A stretch of 64,000 bases of DNA, from NCBI GenBank assembly GCA_022566895.1, contig JADFIA010000008.1:1-64000 (forward strand), given 5' to 3'. Of this stretch, positions 21,062-32,076 are shown one piece after another (the first letter of the stretch is position 1; the number at the start of each line of letters is the position of its first letter). Below the pieces are notes generated by a model. That model was given only the letters and a program-made list of their open reading frames with translations, did not search any database and had not been told where the DNA came from. A program made the translations under genes and the position numbers. Origin of the DNA: Pseudomonadota bacterium. Lineage in GTDB: Bacteria > Pseudomonadota > Alphaproteobacteria > Sphingomonadales > SMXR01.

Positions 21062-22654
21062 TCAGTGCGTTGTCCTTTTCAAGAAGGCCGGAATTTCAAG
21101 CTGATCTTCTATCACCGGCGGCACCGAACGATCCTCCGCGGTCAGTGGACCAATATCTGAAGGGGTTTCAAAAAGCGGTGCTTCCTCCGAGAACTCCTGA
21201 TCATCCAGACTTTGCTCTTGAGTCTCCTTGGCGATCTTCGGCTCTTTGAAGCTGAGGACTTTCTCAAACAGTGTGAGACGGGGCGCTTGCGGCTCCGGCT
21301 CACCCTCCGTCGGAGACATCTCATCGATGACGGCCGCCTCCTCCGCTCCATTTTCGATCGCCGCTTCAGCAAAAGGATCGGCGGCGCCCAAAGCCTGGCC
21401 AGCCTCCTCAATTTCAGCCGGCTCTTTAGGAAGAAACGCATCGGCAACATGGGGTTCCTCACCATCGAGATCCACCTCGCACTCATTTGGGGCAGGATCT
21501 GTAGCCGCGACAAAAGGCATATCCGCCTCCGGCTCATCAACAACGTCTTCGATATCAAGTTGTTCGCGCTCGCTGTCGGCGGACCCGCCATTGGTGACAG
21601 CGGGCGGCCCGCTTGATACATCCACACCTGACATCGCAGGCCACAAATCAACAACCCGCGAACCCTTGGCTCGTGCCGCTCCGGTCGCACGTTCGCCAAT
21701 TCCTGTGGCCACCACAGCAACCCTGATCCGACCTTCAAGATCTTCACTAAAAGCGGAACCGATGATGATTTCCGCCTCCGGATCGACCTGATTGCGGATA
21801 TGGTTGGCCGCCTCGTCGACCTCGTAAAGGGTGAGGTCCGTTCCACCGGTAATGTTGATGATAACGCCTTCAGCGCCTTTCATTGAGGCTTCATCCAGAA
21901 GGGGATTGGAAATCGCCGCTTCGGCCGCGCTGATGGCTCGGTTCTCCCCTTCGGCCTCTCCGGTTCCCATCATCGCTTTGCCCATCGCCCACATCACTTT
22001 CTTGACATCGGCAAAGTCGAGATTGATAAGGCCAGGCATAACCATCAGATCGGTTATTCCGCGTACGCCCGAATAGAGGACATCATCGGCCATTCTAAAG
22101 GCCTCCTGGAAGGTGGTTTTCTCATTGGCTACCCTGAATAGATTCTGGTTGGGTATGATTATCAGGGTGTCAACATAGGCCTGCAGCTCCTCGATGCCGG
22201 CATCGGCAATCCGCGACCGCTTTGCCCCCTCGAATTGAAACGGCTTGGTCACAACGCCAACCGTCAATATTCCTTTCTCCTTTGCCAAACGGGCCACTAC
22301 CGGTGCCGCGCCGGTTCCGGTTCCGCCCCCCATTCCGGCGGTAATGAAGGCCATGTGGCAGCCAGCCAAGCATTCATCGATTGCATCGATTGCCTCTTCT
22401 GCCGCGGCCCGACCGACCTCCGGCTGAGCCCCGGCGCCAAGACCCTGTGTGATACTGATGCCGAGTTGCAGCTTCCGGCTCGCCTTCGAGCGCAAAAGCG
22501 CCTGCGCATCGGTGTTCAGAGCCACAAAATCGACGCCTTGCAGCTCTGCTCTGATCATATTGTTGACGGCGTTGCCACCGGCCCCGCCGATCCCTAGGAT
22601 GCTGATCTTTGGCCTGAGTTCCGTGAGCTCAGGCATTTCAAGATTGATTGACAT
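21062..22654 (-). CDS. ftsZ: Cell-division GTPase FtsZ
   Basis: Tubulin homologue that builds the division ring. The 530-residue protein has the nucleotide-binding [13 protein letters not shown], the tubulin signature [10 protein letters not shown] (about 109-118), the T7 loop with NLDFADV, and a globular domain to roughly residue 317. A very long acidic linker of about 190 residues follows, typical for alphaproteobacteria, then the conserved tail LEIPAFLKR, which binds FtsA and other partners. AGGAG precedes the ATG. Last gene of the dcw cluster, 77 bases after ftsA. Confidence 0.98.
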   Translation of the reverse strand: MSINLEMPELTELRPKISILGIGGAGGNAVNNMIRAELQGVDFVALNTDAQALLRSKASRKLQLGISITQGLGAGAQPEVGRAAAEEAIDAIDECLAGCHMAFITAGMGGGTGTGAAPVVARLAKEKGILTVGVVTKPFQFEGAKRSRIADAGIEELQAYVDTLIIIPNQNLFRVANEKTTFQEAFRMADDVLYSGVRGITDLMVMPGLINLDFADVKKVMWAMGKAMMGTGEAEGENRAISAAEAAISNPLLDEASMKGAEGVIINITGGTDLTLYEVDEAANHIRNQVDPEAEIIIGSAFSEDLEGRIRVAVVATGIGERATGAARAKGSRVVDLWPAMSGVDVSSGPPAVTNGGSADSEREQLDIEDVVDEPEADMPFVAATDPAPNECEVDLDGEEPHVADAFLPKEPAEIEEAGQALGAADPFAEAAIENGAEEAAVIDEMSPTEGEPEPQAPRLTLFEKVLSFKEPKIAKETQEQSLDDQEFSEEAPLFETPSDIGPLTAEDRSVPPVIEDQLEIPAFLKRTTH

Positions 22655-22731
22655 TTCTCGCTCCTATAGTTGTTCGCCTCTCTAGTTTCGTTTCTTTACG
22701 CTTTACTGGGGTCGGCCCTTTTGGCCACACC

Positions 22732-24027
22732 CTAAAAATTGCTCTTTAACCAACCGCCAATCCGTGCCAGTCCGCCCTGCGCGACCACTGGCGCCAGCAC
22801 CGGCAAACCGGCCTCCGCACCCATTTCTCTTGGCGCGTAAACTGCGTAATGCAGGAGTCCGCCGCAAACCGAAAATGCGGGCGTGCGAGCCGACTCCGCC
22901 AAGCCCGCCAGACCCAGCGGCTGGCCAATTCGTACCTGTTTTTTGAGAATCTCTTGCGCCAACTCGGCCGCACCTGGAATCTGACTGCCACCCCCGGTCA
23001 GCACGACCCGGCGGCCAGAGATGTTGTCAAATCCAGACCTGACCAATCGCTCCCGCACGCTTGAAAAGATCTGCTCAAGTCGTGGACGAATGATTGCAGT
23101 CAACTCGGTGCGGGGCAACCGCACATAGCTGTCCTCGCGGTCGGAACTCTCACCAACCTGTAAGACATCAATGGTCTGTCCTTTGTCCGATGCCACGGTT
23201 GTGGCACTGCCATAAAGAGTTTTAAGGCGCTCGGCTTGGTCGAGCGGTGTCAGTAATTCCCGCGCTATATCTTCCGTAATGTCTTTGCCCCCAATCGGGA
23301 AAACATCAGCGAAGACAAGAGCTTGCCTAGCAAATACGCCAACGGAGGTGGTGCCGCCGCCAAGGTCCACAACAGCAGCCCCCAGTTCTTTTTCGTCCTC
23401 GACGAGAACGCCCAATCCGGCTGCATAGCCCGAGGCTACGGTTTGATCGATCTCGAGATGGGCCCTGTGCACGCAGGTCTCAAGATTCACTATGGGACCC
23501 GGACGTGCCGTAATGACGTGCAAGGCTACGGCTAGGCGCTCACCAAACATCCCGGCTGGCTCACGCACTCCTGTCGAGTTGTCAATCGAGTAGCAGGCCG
23601 GAAAGGCGTGCAGAACCCGACAGTCTGACGACTCCACCCGTTGGGCTGCCTGGAGCAACACTCTTTCAAGATCGCCGGCACAAACTGCTTGGCCACCGAT
23701 TTCAATCTCTTCTTCCACGACTTCCGATTTGGGCTCTCCGGCAGCCAGACTTACATAGACCGATTCAATACGGTCATCTGCTACGCGTTCGGCTTGATCC
23801 ACAGCGGCCCGGATCGCAGATTCGGTCTCCTCCATATCTTTGATGGCTCCACCGGCCACGCCTTTGCTGACCCTGTAACCCATACCGAGGACATGAATGC
23901 CGCCCCCCGGGGTGACCTCCGCAATCATGCAGCAAACCTTGCTGGACCCCACATCGAGTGCCGCAACCAATCGATCGGTCCTCAGGGACCTGCCGTTGGT
24001 GTGGGATATTCTATCCAGTGTTCTCAT
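22732..24027 (-). CDS. ftsA: Cell-division protein FtsA
   Basis: Actin-like ATPase that ties FtsZ filaments to the membrane. The 431-residue protein shows ALDVGSSKVCCMIAE (phosphate 1), the SHS2-type 1C domain, VVDLGGGTTSVGVF (phosphate 2), GGKDITEDIARE, and VVLTGGGSQIPG (adenosine motif). The C-terminal ARIGGWLKSNF is the amphipathic membrane-targeting helix. It lies between ftsQ (22-base gap) and ftsZ. Confidence 0.97.
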   Translation of the reverse strand: MRTLDRISHTNGRSLRTDRLVAALDVGSSKVCCMIAEVTPGGGIHVLGMGYRVSKGVAGGAIKDMEETESAIRAAVDQAERVADDRIESVYVSLAAGEPKSEVVEEEIEIGGQAVCAGDLERVLLQAAQRVESSDCRVLHAFPACYSIDNSTGVREPAGMFGERLAVALHVITARPGPIVNLETCVHRAHLEIDQTVASGYAAGLGVLVEDEKELGAAVVDLGGGTTSVGVFARQALVFADVFPIGGKDITEDIARELLTPLDQAERLKTLYGSATTVASDKGQTIDVLQVGESSDREDSYVRLPRTELTAIIRPRLEQIFSSVRERLVRSGFDNISGRRVVLTGGGSQIPGAAELAQEILKKQVRIGQPLGLAGLAESARTPAFSVCGGLLHYAVYAPREMGAEAGLPVLAPVVAQGGLARIGGWLKSNF

Positions 24028-24049
24028 TTTTCATTCGCCAGTTGCCGAT

Positions 24050-24907
24050 CTAAGTGCCGCGATCACGACGCGACAAAATTTTCAATCCATCCGGGGTCGC
24101 CTGCATGATCAAACGGTCCGGAAAACGCATATCGAAGCTCGCGACTTCCCGCGAAAGAAGCCCGTGGTCACGTTGAATTGTGGCGAACCGGCTCCAGGCG
24201 GTTTTGGGACCATAGTCGGCGCCGACCTCCGGCAGGCGAAGCCGAGCGCCGGTGTCGAATTCAATGTCCCATCTGCGATCACCAACACGAATCAGGGCGT
24301 CGACCCGCTTGGCCATGTCAGGCTCTGCTTGTAGCAAGTCGATGATTTCTGCGGCTGCGCGGGGCGCACCGAGACCGACCAGATACGGCAGGTCACTGAA
24401 CCGTTCCAGGCCATCCGGGGTGATTCGCACACCGGCGCGGTCGATCAGCCAGACCGCGCTCTTGAACTGCCACAGCGCAAACGGCTGGCGTTCCTGGATT
24501 TCAATCAATATGCCGTTGGGAAGTTGCCGTGAAATCGAAGCTCTTTTGACCCAAGCAAGCGATTCGATATTCTTTCTGGCTGCGGCAATGTTCAAATCAA
24601 GCAATAAATCTCCCTTAGCGAAGCCGAGGACGGCCTCTATCTCACCCCTATCAACGCGATGCACGCCCTCGACTCTGATTTCGCGAACCACAAGACCAAT
24701 TTGACGCGACGCCGAATCAAGGACGTTCTTAAGGCTCGGTGCAACGCGATCAACCAGACCAAATAAGTAGCCCACACTCAGAATGCCGAGCAGGACCAGC
24801 AAGGCGATAACTTTATGGCTACGGTGTCTTGGCTCGGCCAATGGCAAGGCAATCGTCTTGCGTCGTTCAGGCTCCGACTGCCAGACCTCGAAGCGGTGCT
24901 GTGTCAT
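24050..24907 (-). CDS. ftsQ: Cell-division protein FtsQ
   Basis: Bitopic divisome scaffold linking FtsL/FtsB with later proteins. After a basic cytoplasmic tail there is one membrane segment (KVIALLVLLGILSVGYLFGLV), then the POTRA domain (VREIRVEGVHRVDRGEIEAVL...LPNGILIEIQERQPFALWQ) and the beta domain (WLIDRAGVRI, LPYLVGLGAP). I start at the ATG at 24907, 13 bases past the murB stop, giving 285 residues; a GTG at 25039 would overlap murB by more than 100 bases. murB-ftsQ are directly joined, with no ddl gene between them. Confidence 0.94.
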   Translation of the reverse strand: MTQHRFEVWQSEPERRKTIALPLAEPRHRSHKVIALLVLLGILSVGYLFGLVDRVAPSLKNVLDSASRQIGLVVREIRVEGVHRVDRGEIEAVLGFAKGDLLLDLNIAAARKNIESLAWVKRASISRQLPNGILIEIQERQPFALWQFKSAVWLIDRAGVRITPDGLERFSDLPYLVGLGAPRAAAEIIDLLQAEPDMAKRVDALIRVGDRRWDIEFDTGARLRLPEVGADYGPKTAWSRFATIQRDHGLLSREVASFDMRFPDRLIMQATPDGLKILSRRDRGT

Positions 24908-24920
24908 CTCTGTTCCCACT

Positions 24921-25853
24921 TCACCTTTTCCTTTCACCGATCCGGCGGATCTCCCATTCGAGATCCACCCCGGTTGCCTGCTTAACTCGCCGGCGCACCT
25001 CTTCGCCCAGGGACTCAAGGTCCTTAGAAGTGGCTGCACCGGTGTTGATAAGAAAATTGCAGTGCTTTTCTGAAACTTGGGCCCCCCCTATAGTCAAGCC
25101 CCTGCAGCCCGCCTCTTCAATCAGCTGCCACGCTTTCCTGCCGGCCGCCTGACCCACGTCAGGATTCTTGAAGGTGCTACCGCCGGTTCGCGTACGGAGC
25201 GGTTGGCTTTCCTCTCGCGCTTCGACGATTTGGCTCATGTTCTCGGCAATGGTTTGCGGCTCTGCTGGAGTTCCCCGGATCACCACGCCGACGATAAGAA
25301 GATCTGGCGAAAGCGATGTACTGCGATAACCAAAATCAATCTCGGTCGCCGGAATCCGAATGTCTCGGCCCGACCGGTCGAGGCAGCGCACTGATATCAG
25401 GACATCCGCGGTTTCCGATCCGTAGGCACCCGCGTTCATGACAACAGCCCCACCCACAGTCCCCGGTATGCCGCGGAAAAACTCCAGGCCAGCCAAGCCG
25501 GCTACCCTGGCGCGATGAGCCAAAGCGACGCAGGATGCTCCGGCGCCCGCTGTTATCTGATCGCCCTTGGTGTCAATGTCACCAAACGGCTTACCCAGCT
25601 TGATCACAACGCCTCTGATACCGCCATCGCGAACCAGGAGATTCGAGCCAAGCCCAATAACGGTAAGGCTAATCGCCTCCGACAATCCCTTAAGAAAACT
25701 CTTTAAGTCCGCTTCGTCCGAGGGCCGGAAGAGCAGGTCAGCGACGCCCCCGGTGCGGAACCAAGTCAGGCCCGATAGGGGCGCATCTTTTGTCAGTCGC
25801 CCGCGGACATTTGGCAACCTGCCTTCCAGCGAGCTGAGAGCAACCGCTGCCAT
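24921..25853 (-). CDS. murB: UDP-N-acetylenolpyruvoylglucosamine reductase MurB
   Basis: FAD enzyme that completes UDP-MurNAc synthesis. The 310-residue protein is the short type common in this class. FAD-binding residues lie in VIGLGSNLLVRDGG and GIPGTVGGAVVMNAGAYG; FGYRSTSL carries the conserved Tyr-Arg-Ser; the catalytic serine is in GGSTFKNP (about residue 229); AGCRGLTIGGAQVSEKHCNFLIN is the C-terminal signature. Its ATG overlaps the murC stop by one base (TAATG). Confidence 0.97.
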   Translation of the reverse strand: MAAVALSSLEGRLPNVRGRLTKDAPLSGLTWFRTGGVADLLFRPSDEADLKSFLKGLSEAISLTVIGLGSNLLVRDGGIRGVVIKLGKPFGDIDTKGDQITAGAGASCVALAHRARVAGLAGLEFFRGIPGTVGGAVVMNAGAYGSETADVLISVRCLDRSGRDIRIPATEIDFGYRSTSLSPDLLIVGVVIRGTPAEPQTIAENMSQIVEAREESQPLRTRTGGSTFKNPDVGQAAGRKAWQLIEEAGCRGLTIGGAQVSEKHCNFLINTGAATSKDLESLGEEVRRRVKQATGVDLEWEIRRIGERKR

Positions 25854-27280
25854 TACGCTTTTGCCCTCCTTTCCGCCTCAATGCGTTGCAACGCATCCGG
25901 AAGAGCGTTCGCCCAGTAGGTGATCGTCCCCGCACCCAAGCACACCACCAGATCACCGGGTTGGGTTAGGTCGGCCACGAGCGGCGCAAGTTCTGTTTCG
26001 TTTTCGATCCGGTGAACGTGGCGGTGTCCATGCCGCTTAAGGCCCTTTACCAACGCCGCATGGTCGATTCCCGGAATGGGCTCCTCGCCAGCAGAATAGA
26101 CCGGGGCGACAATGACTTGATCGGCCTGATTGAAAGCCGTGCAAAATTCGTCGAATAGATTCTGTAGCCGTGAAAAGCGATGTGGCTGGACCACAGCAAT
26201 TATGTTGCCCTGATAGGCTTCACGCGCCGCCGCCAATACCGCAGCGATTTCAACCGGGTGGTGGCCATAATCATCCACGATCGACACGCCGCCGACCTCG
26301 CCAACCAGCGTAAAGCGCCGTTTGACGCCGCTAAACCCAAGGAAGGCCTCGCATATCTTATTGTCGCTCATGCCCATTTCCAGACCGACCGCGACCGCGG
26401 CCGTGGCATTTTGCACATTGTACAGTCCCGGCATATTCAGGCGTAATTTCCTGATCGTCCGCGGTCCCTCATCGACCCGCTCGCTGATCGCCACCTCAAA
26501 ATTGGCCCCACCCTTCGAAAAACGAACCTTCTGAGCTCGAACATCGGCTTGCTGCGACAAGCCGTAAGTGATGATCCGATGATCAGGCAACTGCCCGATC
26601 AAGGCCTGAACCTCGGGATGATCAATGCAAAGAATAGCCGCGCCGTAGAAAGGAACGCCGCTTACAAAGGTATGAAAGGCCTCCTTTTCGGCTTCAAAAT
26701 CTCCGTAAAAATCTAGATGCTCGGGGTCCATGTTGGTGACGATTGCATAAGTCGCCGGCAATCGGACAAAGGTGCCATCGCTCTCGTCGGCCTCGACAAC
26801 CATCCACTCGCCGGCGCCCAATCGGGCATTCGTTCCGTAGGCATTAATGATGCCGCCATTTATCACCGTCGGATCGAACCCACCGGTATCCAGCATGGCA
26901 GCGATCATTGAAGTTGTGGTGGTCTTGCCATGAGTTCCGGCCACCGAGACGCACCATTTAAGACGCATCAGTTCGGCCAGCATGTCGGCTCTCCGAACGA
27001 CCGGGATCATTTGCTCTTTGGCCGCCAGGACTTCCGGGTTGTCCGGCCCGATAGCGCTTGAAATAATGATCGCGCTAACGCCCTCTAGGTTTTGCCGCTT
27101 TTGGCCAATGAAGATCTTGACCCCGGCGGCTCTGAGTCTTTTTACGTTGCCATTTTCGGCGATGTCGCTTCCCTGGACCTGGTAGCCGAGGTTATGCATC
27201 ACCTCGGCGATCCCCGACATGCCAATGCCGCCAATTCCGCAGAAGTGCAGAGTTCCAATATCAAATGGAATTTTTCTCAT
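25853..27280 (-). CDS. murC: UDP-N-acetylmuramate-L-alanine ligase MurC
   Basis: Adds L-alanine to UDP-MurNAc, the first amino acid of the peptidoglycan stem. The 475-residue protein has [16 protein letters not shown] at the start (UDP-binding), the ATP loop [14 protein letters not shown] (about 114-127), [14 protein letters not shown], and [12 protein letters not shown] in the C-terminal domain. Its start overlaps the murG stop by four bases (ATGA). Confidence 0.97.
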   Translation of the reverse strand: MRKIPFDIGTLHFCGIGGIGMSGIAEVMHNLGYQVQGSDIAENGNVKRLRAAGVKIFIGQKRQNLEGVSAIIISSAIGPDNPEVLAAKEQMIPVVRRADMLAELMRLKWCVSVAGTHGKTTTTSMIAAMLDTGGFDPTVINGGIINAYGTNARLGAGEWMVVEADESDGTFVRLPATYAIVTNMDPEHLDFYGDFEAEKEAFHTFVSGVPFYGAAILCIDHPEVQALIGQLPDHRIITYGLSQQADVRAQKVRFSKGGANFEVAISERVDEGPRTIRKLRLNMPGLYNVQNATAAVAVGLEMGMSDNKICEAFLGFSGVKRRFTLVGEVGGVSIVDDYGHHPVEIAAVLAAAREAYQGNIIAVVQPHRFSRLQNLFDEFCTAFNQADQVIVAPVYSAGEEPIPGIDHAALVKGLKRHGHRHVHRIENETELAPLVADLTQPGDLVVCLGAGTITYWANALPDALQRIEAERRAKA

Positions 27281-28458
27281 GCCCGGACCCTCTTTTTCCT
27301 TGCCTGATGCGCCGGAGGATTTTTCGTCTTTGGTTTGAACGCGGGATCGGCGGACTTTTCGAGCTTCGGCAAAAACGCCTCGACGATTTCGGCAAGTCGC
27401 TTGGTCGCGTCGGGCTTTGCCAATTCGAGGGCGGCCTTTGACGCAGTTCTTAGTTCGTGCGGCTTCGCGAAAAGTTTGATCAGCTTCTTGGCAAGATTGG
27501 CCGACGTAAATTCAGTCTCGAGTATGAGCCAGCCTCCACCGCTGGCGATCAGGGCTTCTGCATTTGAACGCTGGTGGTCATCGGTGGCTATCGACAACGG
27601 TACCAGGAGGGCCGGCCGACCGGCGGTTGTGACTTCGGCCAAGGTTGTGGCTCCGGCTCGTGAAATGACCAAATGAGCCCAACGCAGACGGTCGGGAAGA
27701 TCCTTGAAGAATGGGGCGATCTCGGCATGGATGCTAAAGGCGTGATAAATCTTCGCGACCCGTTCAATATCTTCCTGGCGGCACTGCTGGGTTACCTGAA
27801 TTCGCTGGCGCTGCGCGGCCGGCAACAGACTGATCGCCTGCGGAACAATATCCGAGAACACCTTCGCACCTTGGCTGCCACCCACGATCAACAGCCTTAG
27901 CATGCGGCTCTCCGAAATCGCCGGGTAGGGGTCCTTGCCAATCTTGGCGATTTCCTGGCGAACCGGATTTCCTGTAACTGCACATCTGTCTTGAGCCCGG
28001 GGCGGCACTCGCGCAGTTGGCTGAAAGCTCAAGGCAAGTGATTTTGCTGATGCGGCAAATAGGCGATTGACCCGCCCTAATACCGAATTCTGCTCATGCA
28101 AAACGAAGGGGATGCGCAAGAGTCGGGCCGCCGCCAGACCCGGTAAGGCAGGATACCCGCCAAATCCAACAACCATCCCCACCCGTTTGCGGCGCAGGAA
28201 CCGGACAGCTTCGTGAATACTCTTGGCGAGCAGGAGCCATCCCTTGATCCGGTCAATGCCGCCGCTCGATAGTGAAACGGCGCTTATAACTTCATGATCG
28301 ATGTCCCTTAAAAGTCCCGGGTATCGCAGGCCTCTTTGATCGGTCAAAAGGCTGACCGAGCGGCCGCGTCTCTTTAGCTCGCGTGCCAGTGCAGCCGCCG
28401 GGAACATATGTCCACCCGTGCCGCCGGCGGCTAGAAGAATATGTGTTCTTGTCCTCAT
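27277..28458 (-). CDS. murG: Lipid II synthase MurG
   Basis: Glycosyltransferase that adds GlcNAc to lipid I at the inner face of the membrane. 393 residues, GT-B fold: [18 protein letters not shown] near the N-terminus (lipid I loop), [38 protein letters not shown], and the UDP-GlcNAc-binding [22 protein letters not shown]. It has an unusual Lys/Arg-rich tail of about 25 residues ([14 protein letters not shown]) not needed for catalysis. Overlaps the ftsW stop by four bases. Confidence 0.97.
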   Translation of the reverse strand: MRTRTHILLAAGGTGGHMFPAAALARELKRRGRSVSLLTDQRGLRYPGLLRDIDHEVISAVSLSSGGIDRIKGWLLLAKSIHEAVRFLRRKRVGMVVGFGGYPALPGLAAARLLRIPFVLHEQNSVLGRVNRLFAASAKSLALSFQPTARVPPRAQDRCAVTGNPVRQEIAKIGKDPYPAISESRMLRLLIVGGSQGAKVFSDIVPQAISLLPAAQRQRIQVTQQCRQEDIERVAKIYHAFSIHAEIAPFFKDLPDRLRWAHLVISRAGATTLAEVTTAGRPALLVPLSIATDDHQRSNAEALIASGGGWLILETEFTSANLAKKLIKLFAKPHELRTASKAALELAKPDATKRLAEIVEAFLPKLEKSADPAFKPKTKNPPAHQARKKRVRA

Positions 28459-29600
28459 CGACTTGGCCTGTCCTGTGTAGTCGGTAGTCTCTGACTTCGC
28501 GGCTTGCGGCGGGTCAGGGCCAAGACCAGCCCCATGGTTATGGCCAGCGCCAGGAGAGACGAGCCGCCGTAACTGATAAATGGCAGGGTCATCCCCTTTG
28601 AAGGCAAAACTCCCAGATTGACGCCCATATTGATCAGGGCCTGAAGGCCAAACAGGGACAAGAGGCCGCTGACTGCCAGGAGTGTAAAAACGTCTTCTTC
28701 GTCAAGCAGCCGCGCCAGGCCCCTGATAACAATGACCGCGAATAGACCGAGAATGACAAGGCAGGCCAGCGCTCCGAATTCCTCGCCGGCAACCGCAAAT
28801 ATGTAGTCGGTATGCGCATCGGGAAGGACACGTTTGACCAACCCTTCGCCGGGACCGGTGCCGAACAAGCCACCGGTGCGGAAAGCATTGAGTGCAGTGT
28901 CTATCTGGTATGTATCGCCCGAGGCGGGATCGAAAAAGATGTCGATCCGCCGCTGCACATGCGGAATTGCTGTATAGGCAACCGCCAGCCCTGCCACTGA
29001 ACCGAGCCCGAGCAAGGCCAGCCAGCCGATCGGCAGGCCGGCCAAAAGCAGCTGTCCGAGAAACACGCCCGATATCAGTACGCTTTGCCCGACATCGGGC
29101 TGCAGCAACAGGGCCGTTATTACAACGACAAAAAGCGCCACGGCAATCTGGCGACCCGGAAATTTCTGGTCCTCAAACGAGCCGGCAAGCAGCCAAGCTG
29201 AGGCAACGACAAAAGCCGGCTTCAAAAATTCAGAAGGTTGAAGCGTGAAATTACCAATCTGCAACCACCGATTTGCGCCCTTGATCTCAGGGCCGATGGT
29301 CAGAGTAAGTACGAGCAAGACGAATGCAGCCGGCAGCAACAAGAGCGACAAACGCCGTGCGTTCTGCTCGGACATGATCGAAATCGTTATCATGGTGCCA
29401 AATGAAATTACGAGGAAAGCCAGCTGACGCTTTACGAAATGGAAATTATCGAGGCCCAGGCGTTCGGCCACCGGCATACTGGCGGCCAACATCAAGAGAA
29501 ATCCCAACGCAAGCAACAAGAGAATGGCCAGCATCAGCCAACGGTCCACGGTCCACCACCAGTGTGCCAGAAGACTGTCATCTGCTCGGCCGAGAACCAT
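28455..29600 (-). CDS. ftsW: Septal peptidoglycan polymerase FtsW
   Basis: SEDS-family glycosyltransferase that polymerises lipid II at the septum together with FtsI. The 381-residue protein has about ten membrane helices. Family marks are GPEIKGANRWLQIG near residue 107, QPDVGQSVLI (the conserved catalytic Asp lies in this region), GTGPGEGLVKRVLPDAHTDYIFAVAGEEFG, and the C-terminal GMTLPFISYGGSSLL. Its start overlaps the murD stop by one base. Confidence 0.96.
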   Translation of the reverse strand: MVLGRADDSLLAHWWWTVDRWLMLAILLLLALGFLLMLAASMPVAERLGLDNFHFVKRQLAFLVISFGTMITISIMSEQNARRLSLLLLPAAFVLLVLTLTIGPEIKGANRWLQIGNFTLQPSEFLKPAFVVASAWLLAGSFEDQKFPGRQIAVALFVVVITALLLQPDVGQSVLISGVFLGQLLLAGLPIGWLALLGLGSVAGLAVAYTAIPHVQRRIDIFFDPASGDTYQIDTALNAFRTGGLFGTGPGEGLVKRVLPDAHTDYIFAVAGEEFGALACLVILGLFAVIVIRGLARLLDEEDVFTLLAVSGLLSLFGLQALINMGVNLGVLPSKGMTLPFISYGGSSLLALAITMGLVLALTRRKPRSQRLPTTQDRPSR

Positions 29601-30973
29601 CAGAAGCCCTCCTTTGCGCCAAGTGCTTTGGCCGCCGTTCGCGCCGCCTCGACAAAGGCTTCACCACGTCTCTCGAAATTCTCAAACTGGTCAAAAGAGG
29701 CGGCTGCAGGCGCAAGCAGCACCACACCACCGCCTGAAGCCGCCGCGTCCCTGGCCGCGGTTTCTACCGCATTTTCAATGGTTTGACTGTTTTCCCAAGG
29801 AACTTTCCGGGTCAGATATGAACCAAAGATTTCGGCCGACTCGCCTATGAGATACGCTTTTCTGACATGCTCAAGGCCGGGCGCAAGCCCATTAAGCTCA
29901 AGCACACCTTTTAATCGGCCGCCAGCAATCCAGAAGATTTCATCGTAGGCCGCAAGCGCCTTGGAGGCAGCGTCGAGATTGCTAGCCTTCGAGTCATTGA
30001 CGAAAAGAACACCGGCCGCCTCGATAACCGGCTGCAGCCGATGGGGCAAACCTGGAAACGATTCGAAGGCTTTGGTTATGGTGTCAGCCGGCACACCCAG
30101 CAGGCGGGCCGCCGCGAATACTGCCGCTGCGTTCTGCCAGTTGTGACTCCCCCGTAGAGCACGGCATGGCAACAGGTCGGCAACGGCCTTTGGCGTACCC
30201 TCCATACCGTCCCAAAGCTCGCCGTCCAATACCGACACGCCCGATTCTGTGATCTCCCTTACCGAGATCGGAACAACGGTCTGCCGCAGGGCCGCGGCCA
30301 CAGCTCGACACTTGTCATCGTCAACACTGATAACCGCGATCTGATCCTCTCTCTGCATTTCAAAGAGGTGTGCCTTGGCACCCACATAGGCCTGGAGACT
30401 GCCGTGCCGATCCAAATGATCCGCCGTCAGGTTCAACAATATTGCCACGTCCGCGTCCAACGTCGACGTGAGATCGAGCTGGAACGACGACATTTCGAAG
30501 ACGTAGATGCCGCCAGCCGGCAAGGGCTGCAGATTCAAGACCGGAATTCCGATATTGCCGCCCACAGCAACAGGCCGTTGAGCCATCGCCAGCACATGCC
30601 CGAGAAGCGCGGTTGTGGTCGACTTGCCATTGGTACCGGTAACCGCGACAAGCTGATGCGCCGGCAGCTCTTCGCGTGCCAGCTGGAACAGTTCGATATC
30701 GCCGACAACTGCGCATCCCGACCGTTTCGCCCTGGCAGGCAATGGATGATCCAGCGGTACCCCAGGAGCCACAACAAGCGTCGACAGCTTTGATAAATCC
30801 GTACGGTAAAGATCTTGAATGGAGAGACCATCTGAAGCGGTCTTTTCAGGGTTGTCGTCCCACGCCAGGACTTCCGCACCGCCAGCCGCCAAAGCCTCGG
30901 CCGCCGCAATACCAGAGCGACCGAGTCCGAAGACGCCTACGGTCTGATTTTGGTATGCGTTGACGGGAATCAT
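29600..30973 (-). CDS. murD: UDP-MurNAc-L-Ala-D-glutamate ligase MurD
   Basis: Adds D-glutamate to the stem peptide. The 457-residue protein shows VFGLGRSGIAAAEAL at the N-terminus, the ATP loop TGTNGKSTTTALLGH, LLNLTADHLDRHGSL, RALRGSHNWQNAAAVFAA, FVNDSKASNLDAASKAL and a C-terminal VVLLAPAAASFDQFENFE. The order and spacing match MurD rather than the other Mur ligases. It lies 15 bases downstream of mraY. Confidence 0.97.
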   Translation of the reverse strand: MIPVNAYQNQTVGVFGLGRSGIAAAEALAAGGAEVLAWDDNPEKTASDGLSIQDLYRTDLSKLSTLVVAPGVPLDHPLPARAKRSGCAVVGDIELFQLAREELPAHQLVAVTGTNGKSTTTALLGHVLAMAQRPVAVGGNIGIPVLNLQPLPAGGIYVFEMSSFQLDLTSTLDADVAILLNLTADHLDRHGSLQAYVGAKAHLFEMQREDQIAVISVDDDKCRAVAAALRQTVVPISVREITESGVSVLDGELWDGMEGTPKAVADLLPCRALRGSHNWQNAAAVFAAARLLGVPADTITKAFESFPGLPHRLQPVIEAAGVLFVNDSKASNLDAASKALAAYDEIFWIAGGRLKGVLELNGLAPGLEHVRKAYLIGESAEIFGSYLTRKVPWENSQTIENAVETAARDAAASGGGVVLLAPAAASFDQFENFERRGEAFVEAARTAAKALGAKEGF

Positions 30974-30988
30974 GACTTCTATTTGCTC

Positions 30989-32065
30989 CTAGCGCAATTT
31001 CAGGGTTGCCAACCCAATCAGGGCCAACACGAAAGCGATGATCCAAAAGCGGATGACGATTGTCGGTTCCGCCCATCCCTTTTCTTCGAAATGGTGGTGC
31101 AGTGGCGCCATTCGAAAAACGCGGCGCCCGGTCAACTTGTAAGACACGACCTGGACAATAACCGAGACAGTCTCAAGCACGAACAGGCCGCCAATGATAA
31201 CCAGAACCAGTTCGTGCTTGGTGATCACGCTGACAACCCCGAGGGCGCTGCCCAGCGAAAGGGACCCCGTATCTCCCATGAAAACCATTGCCGGCGGCGC
31301 GTTATACCAAAGAAAACCCAGCCCGGCACCGATCAAGGCGCCACAGAAAACCGCCAGTTCGCCCGCACCGCTAACAGGTGTTACCTGCAAGTAGGATGAG
31401 TAGACAGCGTTCCCGACCAGATAGGCGATAAGCGCCAATGCCGAGGCCGCAATGATCACCGGCATGATTGCCAAACCGTCCAAGCCGTCGGTCAAGTTGA
31501 CCGAATTGGAGGCGCCGACGATAACGAGAATTCCAAATGGCACATAAAACCAGCCCAGATCGATCAGCACGTCCTTGAAAAAAGGCAGAGCCAGGGTTGG
31601 GCTCCCCAGGCGAGCGATCCAGTAACAAGCTGCTCCGGCGATCGCCGCCTCGGCGAGCAACTTAAACTTTCCAGGTATGCCGTCCGATGACCCCCGCGTG
31701 ACTTTGAGATAATCATCGACGAAGCCGATCAGGCCGAAACTGGCGGTCACGATCAGTGCCGCCCAAACATATTCGCTATTCATATCAGCCCAAAGAATCG
31801 TTGAGCCAACCAGAGCCAGCAGGATCAGAACCCCGCCCATTGTCGGCGTGCCCTGTTTTTTAATCAGGTGATTGCCCGGACCGTCATCTCGGATCGGTTG
31901 TCCGTTCGGCTGCCTGCCCTTTAGCCAGGCAATCAGGCGCGGGCCGCAAATGAGCGCAATGAACAAGCCCGTGAACAAAGCCCCGCCTGAGCGGAAAGTC
32001 AGATACCGGAATAGATTGAAGATCGTATAGTCTTCGGCCAGCGGTGCGAGGAGATTGTAAAGCAT
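30989..32065 (-). CDS. mraY: Phospho-MurNAc-pentapeptide transferase MraY
   Basis: Integral membrane enzyme making lipid I from undecaprenyl phosphate and UDP-MurNAc-pentapeptide. 358 residues with about ten helices. [10 protein letters not shown] (about residue 69), FVDDYLKV with the Asp-Asp pair, [14 protein letters not shown], and [11 protein letters not shown] are the catalytic signatures; [12 protein letters not shown] is the conserved His-rich loop. It follows murF after 11 bases. Confidence 0.98.
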   Translation of the reverse strand: MLYNLLAPLAEDYTIFNLFRYLTFRSGGALFTGLFIALICGPRLIAWLKGRQPNGQPIRDDGPGNHLIKKQGTPTMGGVLILLALVGSTILWADMNSEYVWAALIVTASFGLIGFVDDYLKVTRGSSDGIPGKFKLLAEAAIAGAACYWIARLGSPTLALPFFKDVLIDLGWFYVPFGILVIVGASNSVNLTDGLDGLAIMPVIIAASALALIAYLVGNAVYSSYLQVTPVSGAGELAVFCGALIGAGLGFLWYNAPPAMVFMGDTGSLSLGSALGVVSVITKHELVLVIIGGLFVLETVSVIVQVVSYKLTGRRVFRMAPLHHHFEEKGWAEPTIVIRFWIIAFVLALIGLATLKLR

Positions 32066-32076
32066 GCCCTACTCTC

